Shown here in pieces: positions 8,965-19,276 of a DNA stretch of 64,000 nt; the first letter of the stretch is position 1; each line of letters opens with the position of its first letter. A model generated the notes under the pieces. The model had not been told where the DNA came from. It saw nothing but the letters and a program-made list of their open reading frames with translations, and made no database searches. Made by a program: the position numbers and the translations under genes. Source of the stretch: an uncultured Bacteroidota bacterium (GTDB taxonomy: Bacteria; Bacteroidota; Bacteroidia; Chitinophagales; LD1); NCBI GenBank assembly GCA_903919075.1, contig CAIXGR010000047.1:1-64000 (forward strand), written 5' to 3'.

Positions 8965-10234
8965 TACTGTTAAGTTTCAATTTACTTTTATTAACAACAC
9001 CAATTACTTTGCCGGTAAACTGCGTTCCTATAAAAGGTGTGTTTTTCGATTTTGAACAAATATCTTTTTCTGTAAATATCCAATTTTTATCGGGATTGAA
9101 TAACGTTAAATCGGCTTCGCTTCCTTCGGTAATTGATGGGGCCGTTACGTTTAGTAGCTTCCTTGGGTTTGAAGCTAAAAGTTCAACCATTTTATCGGTA
9201 TCAATCTGGCCTCGCAATGCTGTATTAGCAATTGCATAGCAGGTTTCGAAGCCCAACATTCCGAAATCGGCTTTGTCAAATTCCAGCTTTTTGCATTCTT
9301 CATCTTGCGGGCGATGTGCAGAGGTAATGGTATCAATAGTTCCATCTCCAATTCCTTTTATTAACGCTTTAATATCTTCTTTCGAACGAAGGTGCGGATT
9401 TACTTTGTAATTGGTATTGTATGCGCCAACTGCACTATCATCTAATAATAGATTGTATGCGCTAACTGAAGCCGAAATATTAAGCCCTTTCTTTTTTGCA
9501 GCACGAATAAGCTCAACAGATTTTTTAAGAGAGATGCCGGTAAGGTGAAGTTTAGATTCAGTGTATACTAAAATTGCAATGTCGCGGCTCACAGCAATTT
9601 CTTCAGCAAGTGCCGGTGCGCCTGGTAAGCCGAGTTGTGTACTTGTAATCCCTTCGTGCATCACGCCATTTTTTGAAATGCTTTTATCTTCAGGGTGATT
9701 CATAATAAGCCCGCCAAAGGCCTTTACATATAGTAATGAACGTTCCACCATACCGGCAGATACGCTAGCACGTGGGCCATCGCTAAAAGCAATTGCGCCT
9801 GCCTTATACATATCATACATTTCGGCCAGGTCTTTGCCTTCGGTGTTATGTGTAACTGCGCCTATGGGGTGCACACTTACTACTTCGTCCGCCGATTGGC
9901 GAAGCACATATTCTATTTGCGATTTTGTTTGTATTACGGGGTTGGTATCGGGCATGCAGCAAATGTGTGTAAAGCCACCAGCAGCTGCTGCCCTGCAACC
10001 GGTTTGTATGGTTTCTTTTTGTTCGTAACCGGGATCGGCTAAATATGAGTTTAAATCGAACCAACCTATTGAAACATGAAGGTTATCTTGCTTTATTTCT
10101 GTAGCCGTATTAACCGAGGGTAGTTTATTTCCAATTTTTTTAATTTTGCCATCAGAAATAAAAATATCTTTTACCTGGTTATGAAAAGGAGAGCCGGTAT
10201 CAACTATTCGTGCGGAGCGGATGAGTATTTCCAT
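8954..10234 (-). CDS. Dihydroorotase-like protein, probably catalytically inactive (metal ligands lost)
   Basis: Clear DHOase fold signature (ETIQTGCRAAAAGGFTHICCMPDTNPV) but DxHxHxREPG is replaced by DLNSYLADPG. Confidence 0.85.
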   Translation of the reverse strand: MEILIRSARIVDTGSPFHNQVKDIFISDGKIKKIGNKLPSVNTATEIKQDNLHVSIGWFDLNSYLADPGYEQKETIQTGCRAAAAGGFTHICCMPDTNPVIQTKSQIEYVLRQSADEVVSVHPIGAVTHNTEGKDLAEMYDMYKAGAIAFSDGPRASVSAGMVERSLLYVKAFGGLIMNHPEDKSISKNGVMHEGITSTQLGLPGAPALAEEIAVSRDIAILVYTESKLHLTGISLKKSVELIRAAKKKGLNISASVSAYNLLLDDSAVGAYNTNYKVNPHLRSKEDIKALIKGIGDGTIDTITSAHRPQDEECKKLEFDKADFGMLGFETCYAIANTALRGQIDTDKMVELLASNPRKLLNVTAPSITEGSEADLTLFNPDKNWIFTEKDICSKSKNTPFIGTQFTGKVIGVVNKSKLKLNSNET

Positions 10235-10300
10235 GGTTACGTTTACCGGAATACAAATATAGAATTTTATTGGTTGATGGGCTGTGACTAATTTCAGCGT

Positions 10301-12325
10301 TTATACCTTCCAGAATCGCAACATGGCAATTTCAAAGGCAAAGAACAACAGAACGAGGATGATACATAGTTTCCATAACGAGGTGCCACGGTCTAACTCC
10401 TTAACAATCCCGGCTATATCGGTATGTGCTGTGTTAACAACGCTTACATTTTTTTGCGGATATTTTTCTTTCAATTGGTCGGCAGTTAAAAAGGTTAAAT
10501 CTGATTCGCGCCTGTCGAAATTTAAGGCTAATAACTGTGCCGAATCTGAATTTTCAGTTCCAATAGTATAAAATCCGGCTTTTTTAATTTGCCCACCCAA
10601 GCCCAGAAGTATTTTATTGCCTACAGCAAACTGTTCGGGAATAAACTCAACATTTTGCCCCTTCATTTTATATACTTTATCCGCCGCTATTTTAGGGGCT
10701 GTAACTTCAATACGGGTTTTATCGCCAATAAAATAACTAATGTTGCTTTGCTTAATATTTGATACCGCCATTTTATAAAGCATAGGCACAAAAATGGCAT
10801 GAACCGGAAGGTCGGAAAAATTTTTATCGAGCGGAACGGCGCTTACATATAGTGAGCCTGATTGATAAGGATAGCGGCTGAAGAATGAACTGCCATCTTT
10901 AAGTGTAAGAATAGCTTCTTCGTTAGATGCCGTAGAATGCGAGAAGGTATAATATTTTTTTGCCTGTGGCAAATTCATATTCTGCGGCACTTTTTCGAAT
11001 ACATCTTTAAAAATATTTTGCTGCAAATTAATTCCTGCTAAATCCTGCGCCTGCTCCGAAAAACCGGTAATAGAATTAGCCTGCATATTATTCAGAAACC
11101 TGTTGTAGGCTTCAGTTTCGCATTTATCTGATGGGAAAACTGCTACAGCCCCACCACTACTCAGGTATGCATTAGTAGCTGCTGTAAGTGTCGAAGGGAT
11201 AGTTTTTAGGTTATCAAATATTATTAATTGTTTGTCTTGTAAAACCTGCGGATCGAAACTACCAACTGAAATAGTGTTATAGTCAAACTCGGTTTGATTT
11301 TTAAAAAGAGCATCGAGAAAAATATTGGGGTGCCCTTCGTTGATGGCAAGCACTTTTATTTTTTCAATGGCATTAAAAGATAGAAAATAATTATCGTCGT
11401 AGGTAATTGGATAATCTTGTATCGAAAGCTCGGCTTTATTCCAGCCGGGCTTATTTAAAACAAAACCAATGGTATCATTAACGGATGAACCGGCATCAAT
11501 CGAAAAATCGGCCATGGTTTTAGTTTGTCCATTTAGCTTTAGTGCTAAGCGGTTGTTTTCAACTTTCTTGTCGCCCGAGTTGGTAAGCCTTACTATTAAT
11601 TGCGACTGCTGCTCTATAAGCTGAACCGGTTCGTTAAACCAACAGGTATCTATATAAATGTTTTCCTGTGCATCTGCCGTAAACGGAATAAGATTGTATG
11701 ACACTGATGAATCAAGAACCATTTCACCCATGTTTTTCTGAAAATCAGAAAGCAGGTATGCTATTTCACTATTGCTGTTCTCGCGGCTCAAAGCATCTTT
11801 CTGCCGTTTGGTTATTTCGGGCAGCGTTCTTACAGCAGGCGAAATTTCAAGTTCATCTACCATAGCCATAAACTCTTGTTTACTTACCAGGCGTTGGTGC
11901 TTACCTTCAAAATCGTTAGTGAGCAGTTGAAATTGGTCATCGGCTGAATAATCTTTTGCAATTTCTTTAGACGCAATTTTAGCTTGATCAAAAAGGCTTC
12001 TGCCGCCGCTCATGGCATTCATTGAAAATGAATTGTCAATGTAAATACCCACAGATTTTCTGCCAGATGCGATTTGATTTTTTTTATTGGGCAAATAAGG
12101 CTGTGCAAAAGCCAATACCAAAAACGTAATTGCCAACATACGCGAAGCCAGCACCAACAGGTGTTTTATCTTATTGCGAGAGGTGGTTTCTTCTTTTACT
12201 TCACGCAAAAACTTTATGTTGCTGAAATAAACGGTTTTATATCTTCTGAAATTAAAAAGGTGAATAATTACAGGGATAGCCAACGCGCTTAAACCATAAA
12301 GAAATCCCGGATGAAGAAATTGCAT
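10301..12325 (-). CDS. BatA N-terminal domain / VWA-like membrane protein
   Basis: MQFLHPGFLYGLSALAIPVIIHLFNFRRYKTVYFSN N-terminus is BatA-like; VGIYIDNSFSMN VWA-like; C-terminal TM. Confidence 0.83.
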   Translation of the reverse strand: MQFLHPGFLYGLSALAIPVIIHLFNFRRYKTVYFSNIKFLREVKEETTSRNKIKHLLVLASRMLAITFLVLAFAQPYLPNKKNQIASGRKSVGIYIDNSFSMNAMSGGRSLFDQAKIASKEIAKDYSADDQFQLLTNDFEGKHQRLVSKQEFMAMVDELEISPAVRTLPEITKRQKDALSRENSNSEIAYLLSDFQKNMGEMVLDSSVSYNLIPFTADAQENIYIDTCWFNEPVQLIEQQSQLIVRLTNSGDKKVENNRLALKLNGQTKTMADFSIDAGSSVNDTIGFVLNKPGWNKAELSIQDYPITYDDNYFLSFNAIEKIKVLAINEGHPNIFLDALFKNQTEFDYNTISVGSFDPQVLQDKQLIIFDNLKTIPSTLTAATNAYLSSGGAVAVFPSDKCETEAYNRFLNNMQANSITGFSEQAQDLAGINLQQNIFKDVFEKVPQNMNLPQAKKYYTFSHSTASNEEAILTLKDGSSFFSRYPYQSGSLYVSAVPLDKNFSDLPVHAIFVPMLYKMAVSNIKQSNISYFIGDKTRIEVTAPKIAADKVYKMKGQNVEFIPEQFAVGNKILLGLGGQIKKAGFYTIGTENSDSAQLLALNFDRRESDLTFLTADQLKEKYPQKNVSVVNTAHTDIAGIVKELDRGTSLWKLCIILVLLFFAFEIAMLRFWKV

Positions 12326-12360
12326 GTGGCGAAAATATTAAATTAGAACCAAGGGGCAAG

Positions 12361-12381
12361 AATAGTAAATAGTCAATAGTG
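12361..12381. repeat. Three-copy heptanucleotide array (AATAGTN)
   Basis: AATAGTA AATAGTC AATAGTG. Confidence 0.7.
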
Positions 12382-12468
12382 AAGGGCCCAATAACTTAGA
12401 AATGAACATTTTTTAAGTATTTGCCGCGCGATTTATGAAAGAGGTGGAATAAACTTTATTTTAGCACA

Positions 12469-14130
12469 GTGCTACACAGACTTTCCATAAAAAACTATGC
12501 CATTATCGAAGAGCTTGAAATAACGTTCGACGGGCGTATGAACATTATTACAGGGGAAACGGGGGCAGGAAAATCAATTTTATTAGGCGCTTTATCGTTA
12601 ATACTAGGTGATAGGGCAGATACAAAAGTGCTTTTCGATAAAAATGAAAAATGTGTGGTGGAGGCCGATTTTGAAATACAAAACCGAGATCTGAAAAAAT
12701 TCTTTGAAGCGCATGAACTTGATTTTGAATCGCCAGCAATAATTAGGAGAGAGATTAACCAATCGGGCAAGTCAAGAGCGTTTGTGAATGATACACCAGT
12801 TACCTTGCATGTGCTTCGCGAATTGGGCGAAAAATTGGTGAACCTTCACAGTCAGCATGAAACGCTTGATTTGGTAAAAGCGGGCTTTCAACTGCAAATA
12901 ATTGATGCCATAGCAGGCAATCAATCTTTATTGGATACTTACCGGCAAAAGTTTACACAATACAAAAAAGATTCGAAGAAGTTGGATGAACTAAGCGCTC
13001 AATGGAAAAGTTCATCAGCCGAATTAGATTATCTGCAATTTCAATTAAAGGAATTGGCAGAAGCAAAACTGCAAAGCAACGAACAACAACAGTTAGAGGC
13101 TGAGCAAAATATATTGAGCAATGTTGAAGAGATTAAGCTTTCACTACAAAATGCAGTAAAAACACTTTCGGATAACGAGCTTGCCTTAGTTGACCAATTA
13201 AGCGAAGTTTTAAGCGGACTAAAAACGGTAAAAAACTACAATAAAGATATTCTTGCATTAAGCAACCGTCTTCAAAGTGTGTATGAGGAGGTGAAAGATA
13301 TTGTTGGCGAATTTGAAAGCCTGCAGGAGAATACATCACTTGATCCAGAGAAGCTGAAAGAAGTAAACGACCGACTGCATATTATTTACAGCCTTCAGAA
13401 AAAGCACAGTGCTACTACGATAGAAAACCTGCTGAAAATTCAGCACGAGTTAGAAGACAAGATTTTTTCGGTAGATACCAGCTCTATAAAAATTGAAACT
13501 TTAAAAGCTGAGTTAGCAAAACAACACCAGGAATTAATAAGCCTTGCTGACCGCTTGCATAGCGCTCGCGAAAAGGTGTTGCGTAACTTTCAAACCAATG
13601 TTGTGGTGTTGCTTGCAAAGGTGGGTATGCCCACCGCTTCGTTTAAAGTAGATATGACTAAGCTGCAACAGCAGGAGTTAAATGGAAACGGACTAACAGA
13701 AATTAAATATCTTTTTTCGGCCAATAAAGGTTTTGCGCCCGGCGAGATAAAAGATGTGGCATCGGGTGGAGAGTTATCGCGCTTAATGCTATGTATTAAA
13801 TCGCTGGCGGCTGATGCACTCGCACTGCCTACTTTAATTTTTGATGAGATTGATGCCGGTATATCTGGCGAGGTAGCCTTGAAGGTGGGCGAGATTATGA
13901 AGAAGATATCGCGTGCGCATCAACTAATTTGTATTACACACCTGCCGCAAATAGCACGCACCGGAGATGTTCATTTTTATATTTATAAAGAGAATAAATA
14001 TAACCGCACCCAAACCCGCCTTAAAGAATTAAAAGGAGAGGAGCGCGTAATAGAGCTTGCCAAAATGCTAAGTGGTGATAAAATAAGCGAAGCAGCATTG
14101 GCCAATGCCCGCGAAATGATTGCAGGATAG
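12469..14130 (+). CDS. recN: DNA repair protein RecN (GTG start likely)
   Basis: MLHRLSIKNYAIIEELEITF, GETGAGKSILLGALSLILGDRAD, ASGGELSRLMLCIKSL, LIFDEIDAGISGEVA. Confidence 0.97.
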   Translation: MLHRLSIKNYAIIEELEITFDGRMNIITGETGAGKSILLGALSLILGDRADTKVLFDKNEKCVVEADFEIQNRDLKKFFEAHELDFESPAIIRREINQSGKSRAFVNDTPVTLHVLRELGEKLVNLHSQHETLDLVKAGFQLQIIDAIAGNQSLLDTYRQKFTQYKKDSKKLDELSAQWKSSSAELDYLQFQLKELAEAKLQSNEQQQLEAEQNILSNVEEIKLSLQNAVKTLSDNELALVDQLSEVLSGLKTVKNYNKDILALSNRLQSVYEEVKDIVGEFESLQENTSLDPEKLKEVNDRLHIIYSLQKKHSATTIENLLKIQHELEDKIFSVDTSSIKIETLKAELAKQHQELISLADRLHSAREKVLRNFQTNVVVLLAKVGMPTASFKVDMTKLQQQELNGNGLTEIKYLFSANKGFAPGEIKDVASGGELSRLMLCIKSLAADALALPTLIFDEIDAGISGEVALKVGEIMKKISRAHQLICITHLPQIARTGDVHFYIYKENKYNRTQTRLKELKGEERVIELAKMLSGDKISEAALANAREMIAG

Positions 14131-14167
14131 TTTATCTAATCGAAATGTAGAAAGATGTAAGAGCAGT

Positions 14168-14527
14168 TTAATGCCTTACCGTTAACGAATAAGTATAACG
14201 CGTTTCGCCCCGGTAAAAAAGCTGGTAGATGTAGTTTCCATTTTGCAAATCCGAAACATCAAATGCTGCACTACTTATACCCGTTTCGGTAGCCATGGAG
14301 ATTTCTCTTACAAGGCTGCTATCTGCATTCAATATTCTTATACTTGAATATGGATCATTTTCAGGCAAATAAGCTCTTATCAAACATTTGTTATTACACG
14401 GATTAGGCGCGCCTTGAAACAGAACTACATTCATGTTAAGCTTTGTATCTTTACCTGGGCTTGAAAAAATACTGCTATTTGCTGAAAATAGAAATACAAA
14501 TAATAAAACTAACACCTTTGGCTTCAT
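14168..14527 (-). CDS. Small secreted protein with T9SS sorting-domain-like fold
   Basis: Signal peptide; PNPCNNKCLIRAYLPE...IRILNADSSLVREI...LQNGNYIYQLFYRGE resembles a T9SS type A domain. Confidence 0.55.
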   Translation of the reverse strand: MKPKVLVLLFVFLFSANSSIFSSPGKDTKLNMNVVLFQGAPNPCNNKCLIRAYLPENDPYSSIRILNADSSLVREISMATETGISSAAFDVSDLQNGNYIYQLFYRGETRYTYSLTVRH

Positions 14528-14607
14528 CTTAAGTTCAAGTAAAGTGGAATAAATATTCTGTATTGAACGCTAAGATAATAAATATATTAATTGGTTAGCC
14601 GAACTGC

Positions 14608-15177
14608 TTAAAAGGTTAGCCCTACATTAGCAAAGGTAGCGCCCCATCCAAACTCGCCAAATACGCCTATGTTACGATTCAACCAGTACCGTATTCCTAT
14701 TTGCGGGCCGGCTAACAGAAAGCCATAAACACCGCCCCCAGGGCCTGTATAAAAGGCAGGACCTCCGCCAGCATTTAAGCCGGCATAAACATCAAGCCGG
14801 TCGGCTATAGGTACATCTGCAGCCTCCAGTATATGAATGTTGACTTTCATAGCTATAGGAATGCCAATGGCTGAATAAACAGCAGGATAACGATAATCGC
14901 CATAAACAAAATATGGCGGATAAGGTCCTACAAATGCATCTATACCGGTTTCAAACCCTAAGCCTATAAAGCGATGTATTCTATATTCGCCAGATACGTT
15001 TAATGAAAAGCCACCAGAGGAGATATATGAATAGCCCGGACCTATTGCCAAAACCTGCGTGCCGCCTACTCCTATTGAATATATACCACTTTTATCCTGG
15101 TTCCAACCCTGACAGTTGGCGGGCTTTGTAAGTGTCAGCATAAGCAGGGCTATAAAAATTGCTTGAATCTTTTTCAT
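14608..15177 (-). CDS. Secreted/outer-membrane beta-barrel-like protein
   Basis: Signal peptide, alternating beta pattern, terminal Phe (GWGATFANVGLTF). Confidence 0.6.
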   Translation of the reverse strand: MKKIQAIFIALLMLTLTKPANCQGWNQDKSGIYSIGVGGTQVLAIGPGYSYISSGGFSLNVSGEYRIHRFIGLGFETGIDAFVGPYPPYFVYGDYRYPAVYSAIGIPIAMKVNIHILEAADVPIADRLDVYAGLNAGGGPAFYTGPGGGVYGFLLAGPQIGIRYWLNRNIGVFGEFGWGATFANVGLTF

Positions 15178-15341
15178 AAAAAAGTTTTTAGTTAAAGAAT
15201 CGAAAGCACCATCAAAGAACAGATATATTTGGAACGCAGAAGCTATTTATAAATTGTTTTTAGTTACAGCTTGGTGTGTTGAATTAGTAGTAATATTTCC
15301 ATATATAAAATTTAGTTTCAAGTATTTATAAAAACATAATT

Positions 15342-15992
15342 ATGAAAAAAATAGGCGTATTAGGAACCGGAGCAGTAGGTGCTACAATCGGCAAAAAATT
15401 GGTTGAATTGGGTTACGAAGTAAAAATGGGGTCGCGCACTAATGGAAACGAAAAGGCGGTGGCCTGGGTAAAAGCCAATGGCAAAGGTGCAAGTGAAGGT
15501 ACATTTGCTGATGCGGCTGTTTTTGGTGAAATTATTTTTGTTTGTACCAGAGGTGAATTTGCATTAAAAGCATTGGAGCAGGGTGGAGTTGAAAACTTTA
15601 AAAATAAAACAGTGGTAGATGTTTCGAACCCACTTGATTTTAGCAAAGGAATGCCGCCCTCACTTTATATTTCAAACACTAATTCGCTGGGCGAAGAAGT
15701 TCAAAAAATGCTGCCCGGTGCCTACGTGGTTAAAGCACTAAATACAGTAAACTGCGAAGTAATGGTAGATGCTAAAAAAGGCGGTGGCGATATAACCATG
15801 TTAATTTGCGGAAACGATGCTAATGCTAAAGCAGAAGTAAAGGAAATATTAGCACAATTTGGTTGGAATGATATTTTAGATATTGGCGATATTAAAGGCG
15901 CCCGTAGTCAGGAAATGATGGTTATAACATGGGTTAGTGTAATGAGTACGTTAAAAACACCACATTTCGGTTTTAAAGTTGTAAAGCCGTAA
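15342..15992 (+). CDS. NADP-dependent oxidoreductase (F420-dependent NADP reductase-like)
   Basis: KKIGVLGTGAVGATIGKKLVELGYEVKMGSRT Rossmann motif; VVDVSNPLDFSKG. Confidence 0.85.
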   Translation: MKKIGVLGTGAVGATIGKKLVELGYEVKMGSRTNGNEKAVAWVKANGKGASEGTFADAAVFGEIIFVCTRGEFALKALEQGGVENFKNKTVVDVSNPLDFSKGMPPSLYISNTNSLGEEVQKMLPGAYVVKALNTVNCEVMVDAKKGGGDITMLICGNDANAKAEVKEILAQFGWNDILDIGDIKGARSQEMMVITWVSVMSTLKTPHFGFKVVKP

Positions 15993-16092
15993 ATTGATGT
16001 AGAAAAAGTGATTAGCTAGATACGATAAATAGCAAAAAAATGCGATTTAATGGTGTGGTTTGTCTGATTAAACCGGTATAAAAAATATAATT

Positions 16093-16395
16093 ATGAAAAG
16101 CTTTGATACACTTACTGAAGCCATGCAGGATTTAAAAAAAAGAGGCTTTACCCGCGATTTTAACCTGCGCGAAACTTTTATTGAATGTGCTTCAACCGGT
16201 ATGCAGCTTTCGCCTGAAGAGTTTGAGATTACAGAGGTATACCGGTTTGAGGGTGAAACGGACCCCGCAGATGAAGCAGTGTTATATGCCATCGAATCGA
16301 AAGATGGAATAAAGGGCGTTTTAGTAAATGCTTATGGGCCTTATTCAAATCCTATTCCCGATAAGTTAATAGCCAAGCTTACTGTCCACAAATAA
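16093..16395 (+). CDS. Conserved hypothetical protein
   Basis: Compact 100-aa ORF; family often annotated as phosphoribosylpyrophosphate synthetase without visible PRPP synthetase motifs here. Confidence 0.6.
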   Translation: MKSFDTLTEAMQDLKKRGFTRDFNLRETFIECASTGMQLSPEEFEITEVYRFEGETDPADEAVLYAIESKDGIKGVLVNAYGPYSNPIPDKLIAKLTVHK

Positions 16396-16403
16396 TTTTA
16401 TGT

Positions 16404-17357
16404 TTGTGGATATATAGATCCCACATGAATCCGCCGTTTCGCAATTTTTCCCTTGGCACTAAGCTTCTTCTAATGTTTTTTGTGCTTTGTTTAAACCTGG
16501 CGGTGTTTTCCAGTATAGCTGTATTTTTAATGCATCAATTTTTCGGTATTGATAAACCCGAAACTGTTCTTGAAAGCATTCCTCAAACCCCAAATGAAGT
16601 GAATGCTTTTTTATTTGTTCAGGCTATTATTTCGTTGGGCGGATTTCTTATTACCTCCATTTCATTTGCTAGACTAGAATCGGTCAGTGTGCTTGAGCGC
16701 TTAAATATTAATTTTTTAGCACCGCTCAAAATGTTTGTGCTGGCAGTTGTTTCTATTTTACTAGCACAGTTTTTTATTGAATTTTTGGTTGAAGCGAATA
16801 CAAAAATCCCTCTGCCGGATGCGCTCAACTTTTTAAAGGATTATGCTAAAAAGGCTGAGGATGTAACCACAGCCGTAATGAATTTTAAGCAGTTTGGGCA
16901 GTTTATTGCTGTTGCCATTGTTATGGCAGTAATACCTGCAATTAGTGAAGAAATGTTTTTTAGAGGATTGTTCATGGGTGCTTTGTTACGGGCAAAAGTA
17001 AATCCGGTGGTGGCTATAATTTCTTCCGGATTTGTTTTTGCTATTTCGCATATGGAATACCAAAATACTATTGCCATATGGGCACTGGGTGCATTTTTAG
17101 GTTATCTGTATTACATATCGGGTAGTATATGGCTGTCGTTTGTTGCGCATTTTACCAATAACTTTTTGATGGTGCTTTTAAAATATTTATACAACATAGG
17201 TGTCATAGGTAAAGATATGGCTGATGCTTCAATGCCTTTATATATTACGTTTATTTCAATAGTATTATTTGCAGGCTGCATTTATATTTTTAATAAATGG
17301 AAACAACCTGATACATTTGAAGAAGCAACACCAGATATTGTTGTGACGAATGAATAA
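16404..17357 (+). CDS. CPBP family intramembrane metalloprotease (start may be 16425)
   Basis: AISEEMFFRGLFMG (EExxxR) and FAISHMEY / WLSFVAHFTNN motifs. Confidence 0.9.
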   Translation: MWIYRSHMNPPFRNFSLGTKLLLMFFVLCLNLAVFSSIAVFLMHQFFGIDKPETVLESIPQTPNEVNAFLFVQAIISLGGFLITSISFARLESVSVLERLNINFLAPLKMFVLAVVSILLAQFFIEFLVEANTKIPLPDALNFLKDYAKKAEDVTTAVMNFKQFGQFIAVAIVMAVIPAISEEMFFRGLFMGALLRAKVNPVVAIISSGFVFAISHMEYQNTIAIWALGAFLGYLYYISGSIWLSFVAHFTNNFLMVLLKYLYNIGVIGKDMADASMPLYITFISIVLFAGCIYIFNKWKQPDTFEEATPDIVVTNE

Positions 17358-17366
17358 ATTCGGAAA

Positions 17367-18311
17367 TTGACGAATGAAATGAAAACATTAATAACACGGT
17401 CAGCTTCAGGTATTGTTTTTGTGGCGCTAATGCTTGGCGGCATTTTGTGGAACCAATATTCATTTGCCCTGCTTATGAGCCTGATACTTGCCGGTGCTAT
17501 AAATGAATACTATAACATTACAGCAGCTAAACGCGAGCCAGGCAAATCACGTGCGCGCATAAAATGGTTTGTAATTATATTTAGTTTGTTGGTTTACTGG
17601 CGCTCTTTTCTACTCTCTTCTCCACCGGTAACCTCTACCACCGAAGTAAATAGCGTTCTATGGGCTTTTGTTTTGCAGGTCTTCAGATTGCGCGACGCCA
17701 ACCTGCCCATGAATGCCCTTATTCCCATATTTGCGTTTGTTCTATTTGCCTACGAGCTTTTTACCGAATCGGAAAACTCGTTTAATAATATAGGCTGGAA
17801 TTTAATTGCCATTTTTTGGATATTGGTTCCTATACTACTTACAAATAACTTGTATTTCGAAAAGGGGGGGGCTTTTTTAGTAGCTGTTTTTGTGTTGATT
17901 TGGGTGTATGATTCCGCCAGTTATGTTAGCGGTTCTTTGTTTGGTAAGCACCCCTTGTTTAAAAGAATATCGCCTAAAAAAACTATTGAGGGCTCGGTAG
18001 GAGGGGTATTGCTAACTTTAATATTTGCGTATTTTATTAACCAATGCCCTAGGCTAACCATGCTTTCAAAATTGGAGTGGATGATATTAGCTTTTGTTAT
18101 TATCGTGAGCGCCACATTTGGCGATTTGGTGGAATCGATGCTTAAAAGAAACTTGGGCATAAAGGACTCCGGAAGCATTATGCCTGGTCACGGAGGGTTT
18201 TTAGACCGTTTTGATGCCTATTTGTTCACTGTTCCATTTATAGTTGCTACTATATGGATAATCAACCAGTTGCAAAATATGATGTTGGTTTTTGACTACT
18301 TAAACAAGTAG
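17367..18311 (+). CDS. cdsA: Phosphatidate cytidylyltransferase
   Basis: C-terminal signature SATFGDLVESMLKRNLGIKDSGSIMPGHGGFLDRFDA. Confidence 0.93.
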   Translation: MTNEMKTLITRSASGIVFVALMLGGILWNQYSFALLMSLILAGAINEYYNITAAKREPGKSRARIKWFVIIFSLLVYWRSFLLSSPPVTSTTEVNSVLWAFVLQVFRLRDANLPMNALIPIFAFVLFAYELFTESENSFNNIGWNLIAIFWILVPILLTNNLYFEKGGAFLVAVFVLIWVYDSASYVSGSLFGKHPLFKRISPKKTIEGSVGGVLLTLIFAYFINQCPRLTMLSKLEWMILAFVIIVSATFGDLVESMLKRNLGIKDSGSIMPGHGGFLDRFDAYLFTVPFIVATIWIINQLQNMMLVFDYLNK

Positions 18312-18406
18312 CGGTGCATTTAAAACCTTACCCAGATTTTAACGTTTAACTTATTTAAGTAATATTCGCTTAACTTTGTATTCCCAATCACCCATTTAAA
18401 AATATA

Positions 18407-19087
18407 ATGAAGGGAAAAATTAAGATTCATAAAGAAGGCCACACCATCCTTCTTATTTCCGGAATTGTTCTACTACTTGCCACTTTTTGCGCAGCGGTTA
18501 TTTTTAAGAATATCGAAGTGTACTATATTACGGGAGCTGTTTCTATAGCCATTTTGTGCGCTTTTGCATTTTTCTTCCGCATTCCAACACGCAAGTTCTA
18601 CGATAATGATAATCAGATAATAGCGCCTGCTGATGGAAGGATTGTGGTAATAGAAGAAGTTCAGGAAGGCGAATACTTCGGCGATAAGCGCATACAGGTT
18701 TCTATTTTCATGAGTCCCGCCAATGTGCATGTTAACCGGAATCCCATAAGCGGTGTAGTGCGATATCAAAAATATCACCCGGGAAAATACCTTGTAGCTT
18801 GGCACCCAAAGTCTTCTGAAAAGAATGAACGCAATACTTTAGTTATTGAGCATGAAGACGGCCTCGAAATCTTAGTTCGCCAAATAGCCGGAAAGCTGGC
18901 CCGCAAAATACGCTGGTATTTAAACGAAGGCGATGAGGTTCAACAAAATGCCGAACTTGGTTTTATTAAATTTGGCTCACGAGTAGATCTTTTCTTACCT
19001 GTTGGTACTAAAATAGAAGTTGACCTGAAGCAAAAAGTAAAAGGTGGCATTACCGTAATCGGTACTCTACCCGAAGGGGATAATTAG
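18407..19087 (+). CDS. psd: Phosphatidylserine decarboxylase family protein
   Basis: PADGRIVVIEEV, IFMSPANVHVNRNPISG, IKFGSRVDLFLP (GS pyruvoyl site). Confidence 0.92.
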   Translation: MKGKIKIHKEGHTILLISGIVLLLATFCAAVIFKNIEVYYITGAVSIAILCAFAFFFRIPTRKFYDNDNQIIAPADGRIVVIEEVQEGEYFGDKRIQVSIFMSPANVHVNRNPISGVVRYQKYHPGKYLVAWHPKSSEKNERNTLVIEHEDGLEILVRQIAGKLARKIRWYLNEGDEVQQNAELGFIKFGSRVDLFLPVGTKIEVDLKQKVKGGITVIGTLPEGDN

Positions 19088-19276
19088 TAACACCCCGGTT
19101 GCTAAAAACAAACCTGTCACTAGTTTACGCTCACAATACTGTATTTAATAGACCTCTTTCACAATTCAGAAAATTCTTTTTTGTAGCAGAGCCGGTTCTC
19201 CCTTTAGGGAGTTAGAGGGTGCGGGGCGCGGCAAAAAAGAACAACGGGGTTTAAAAAATCGAAAATACGAAACCCT

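Noticed and set aside
14131-14167. Possible further heptad array after recN (AAATGTAGAAAGATGTAAGA)
   Set aside because: Spacing is not consistently 7 bp.
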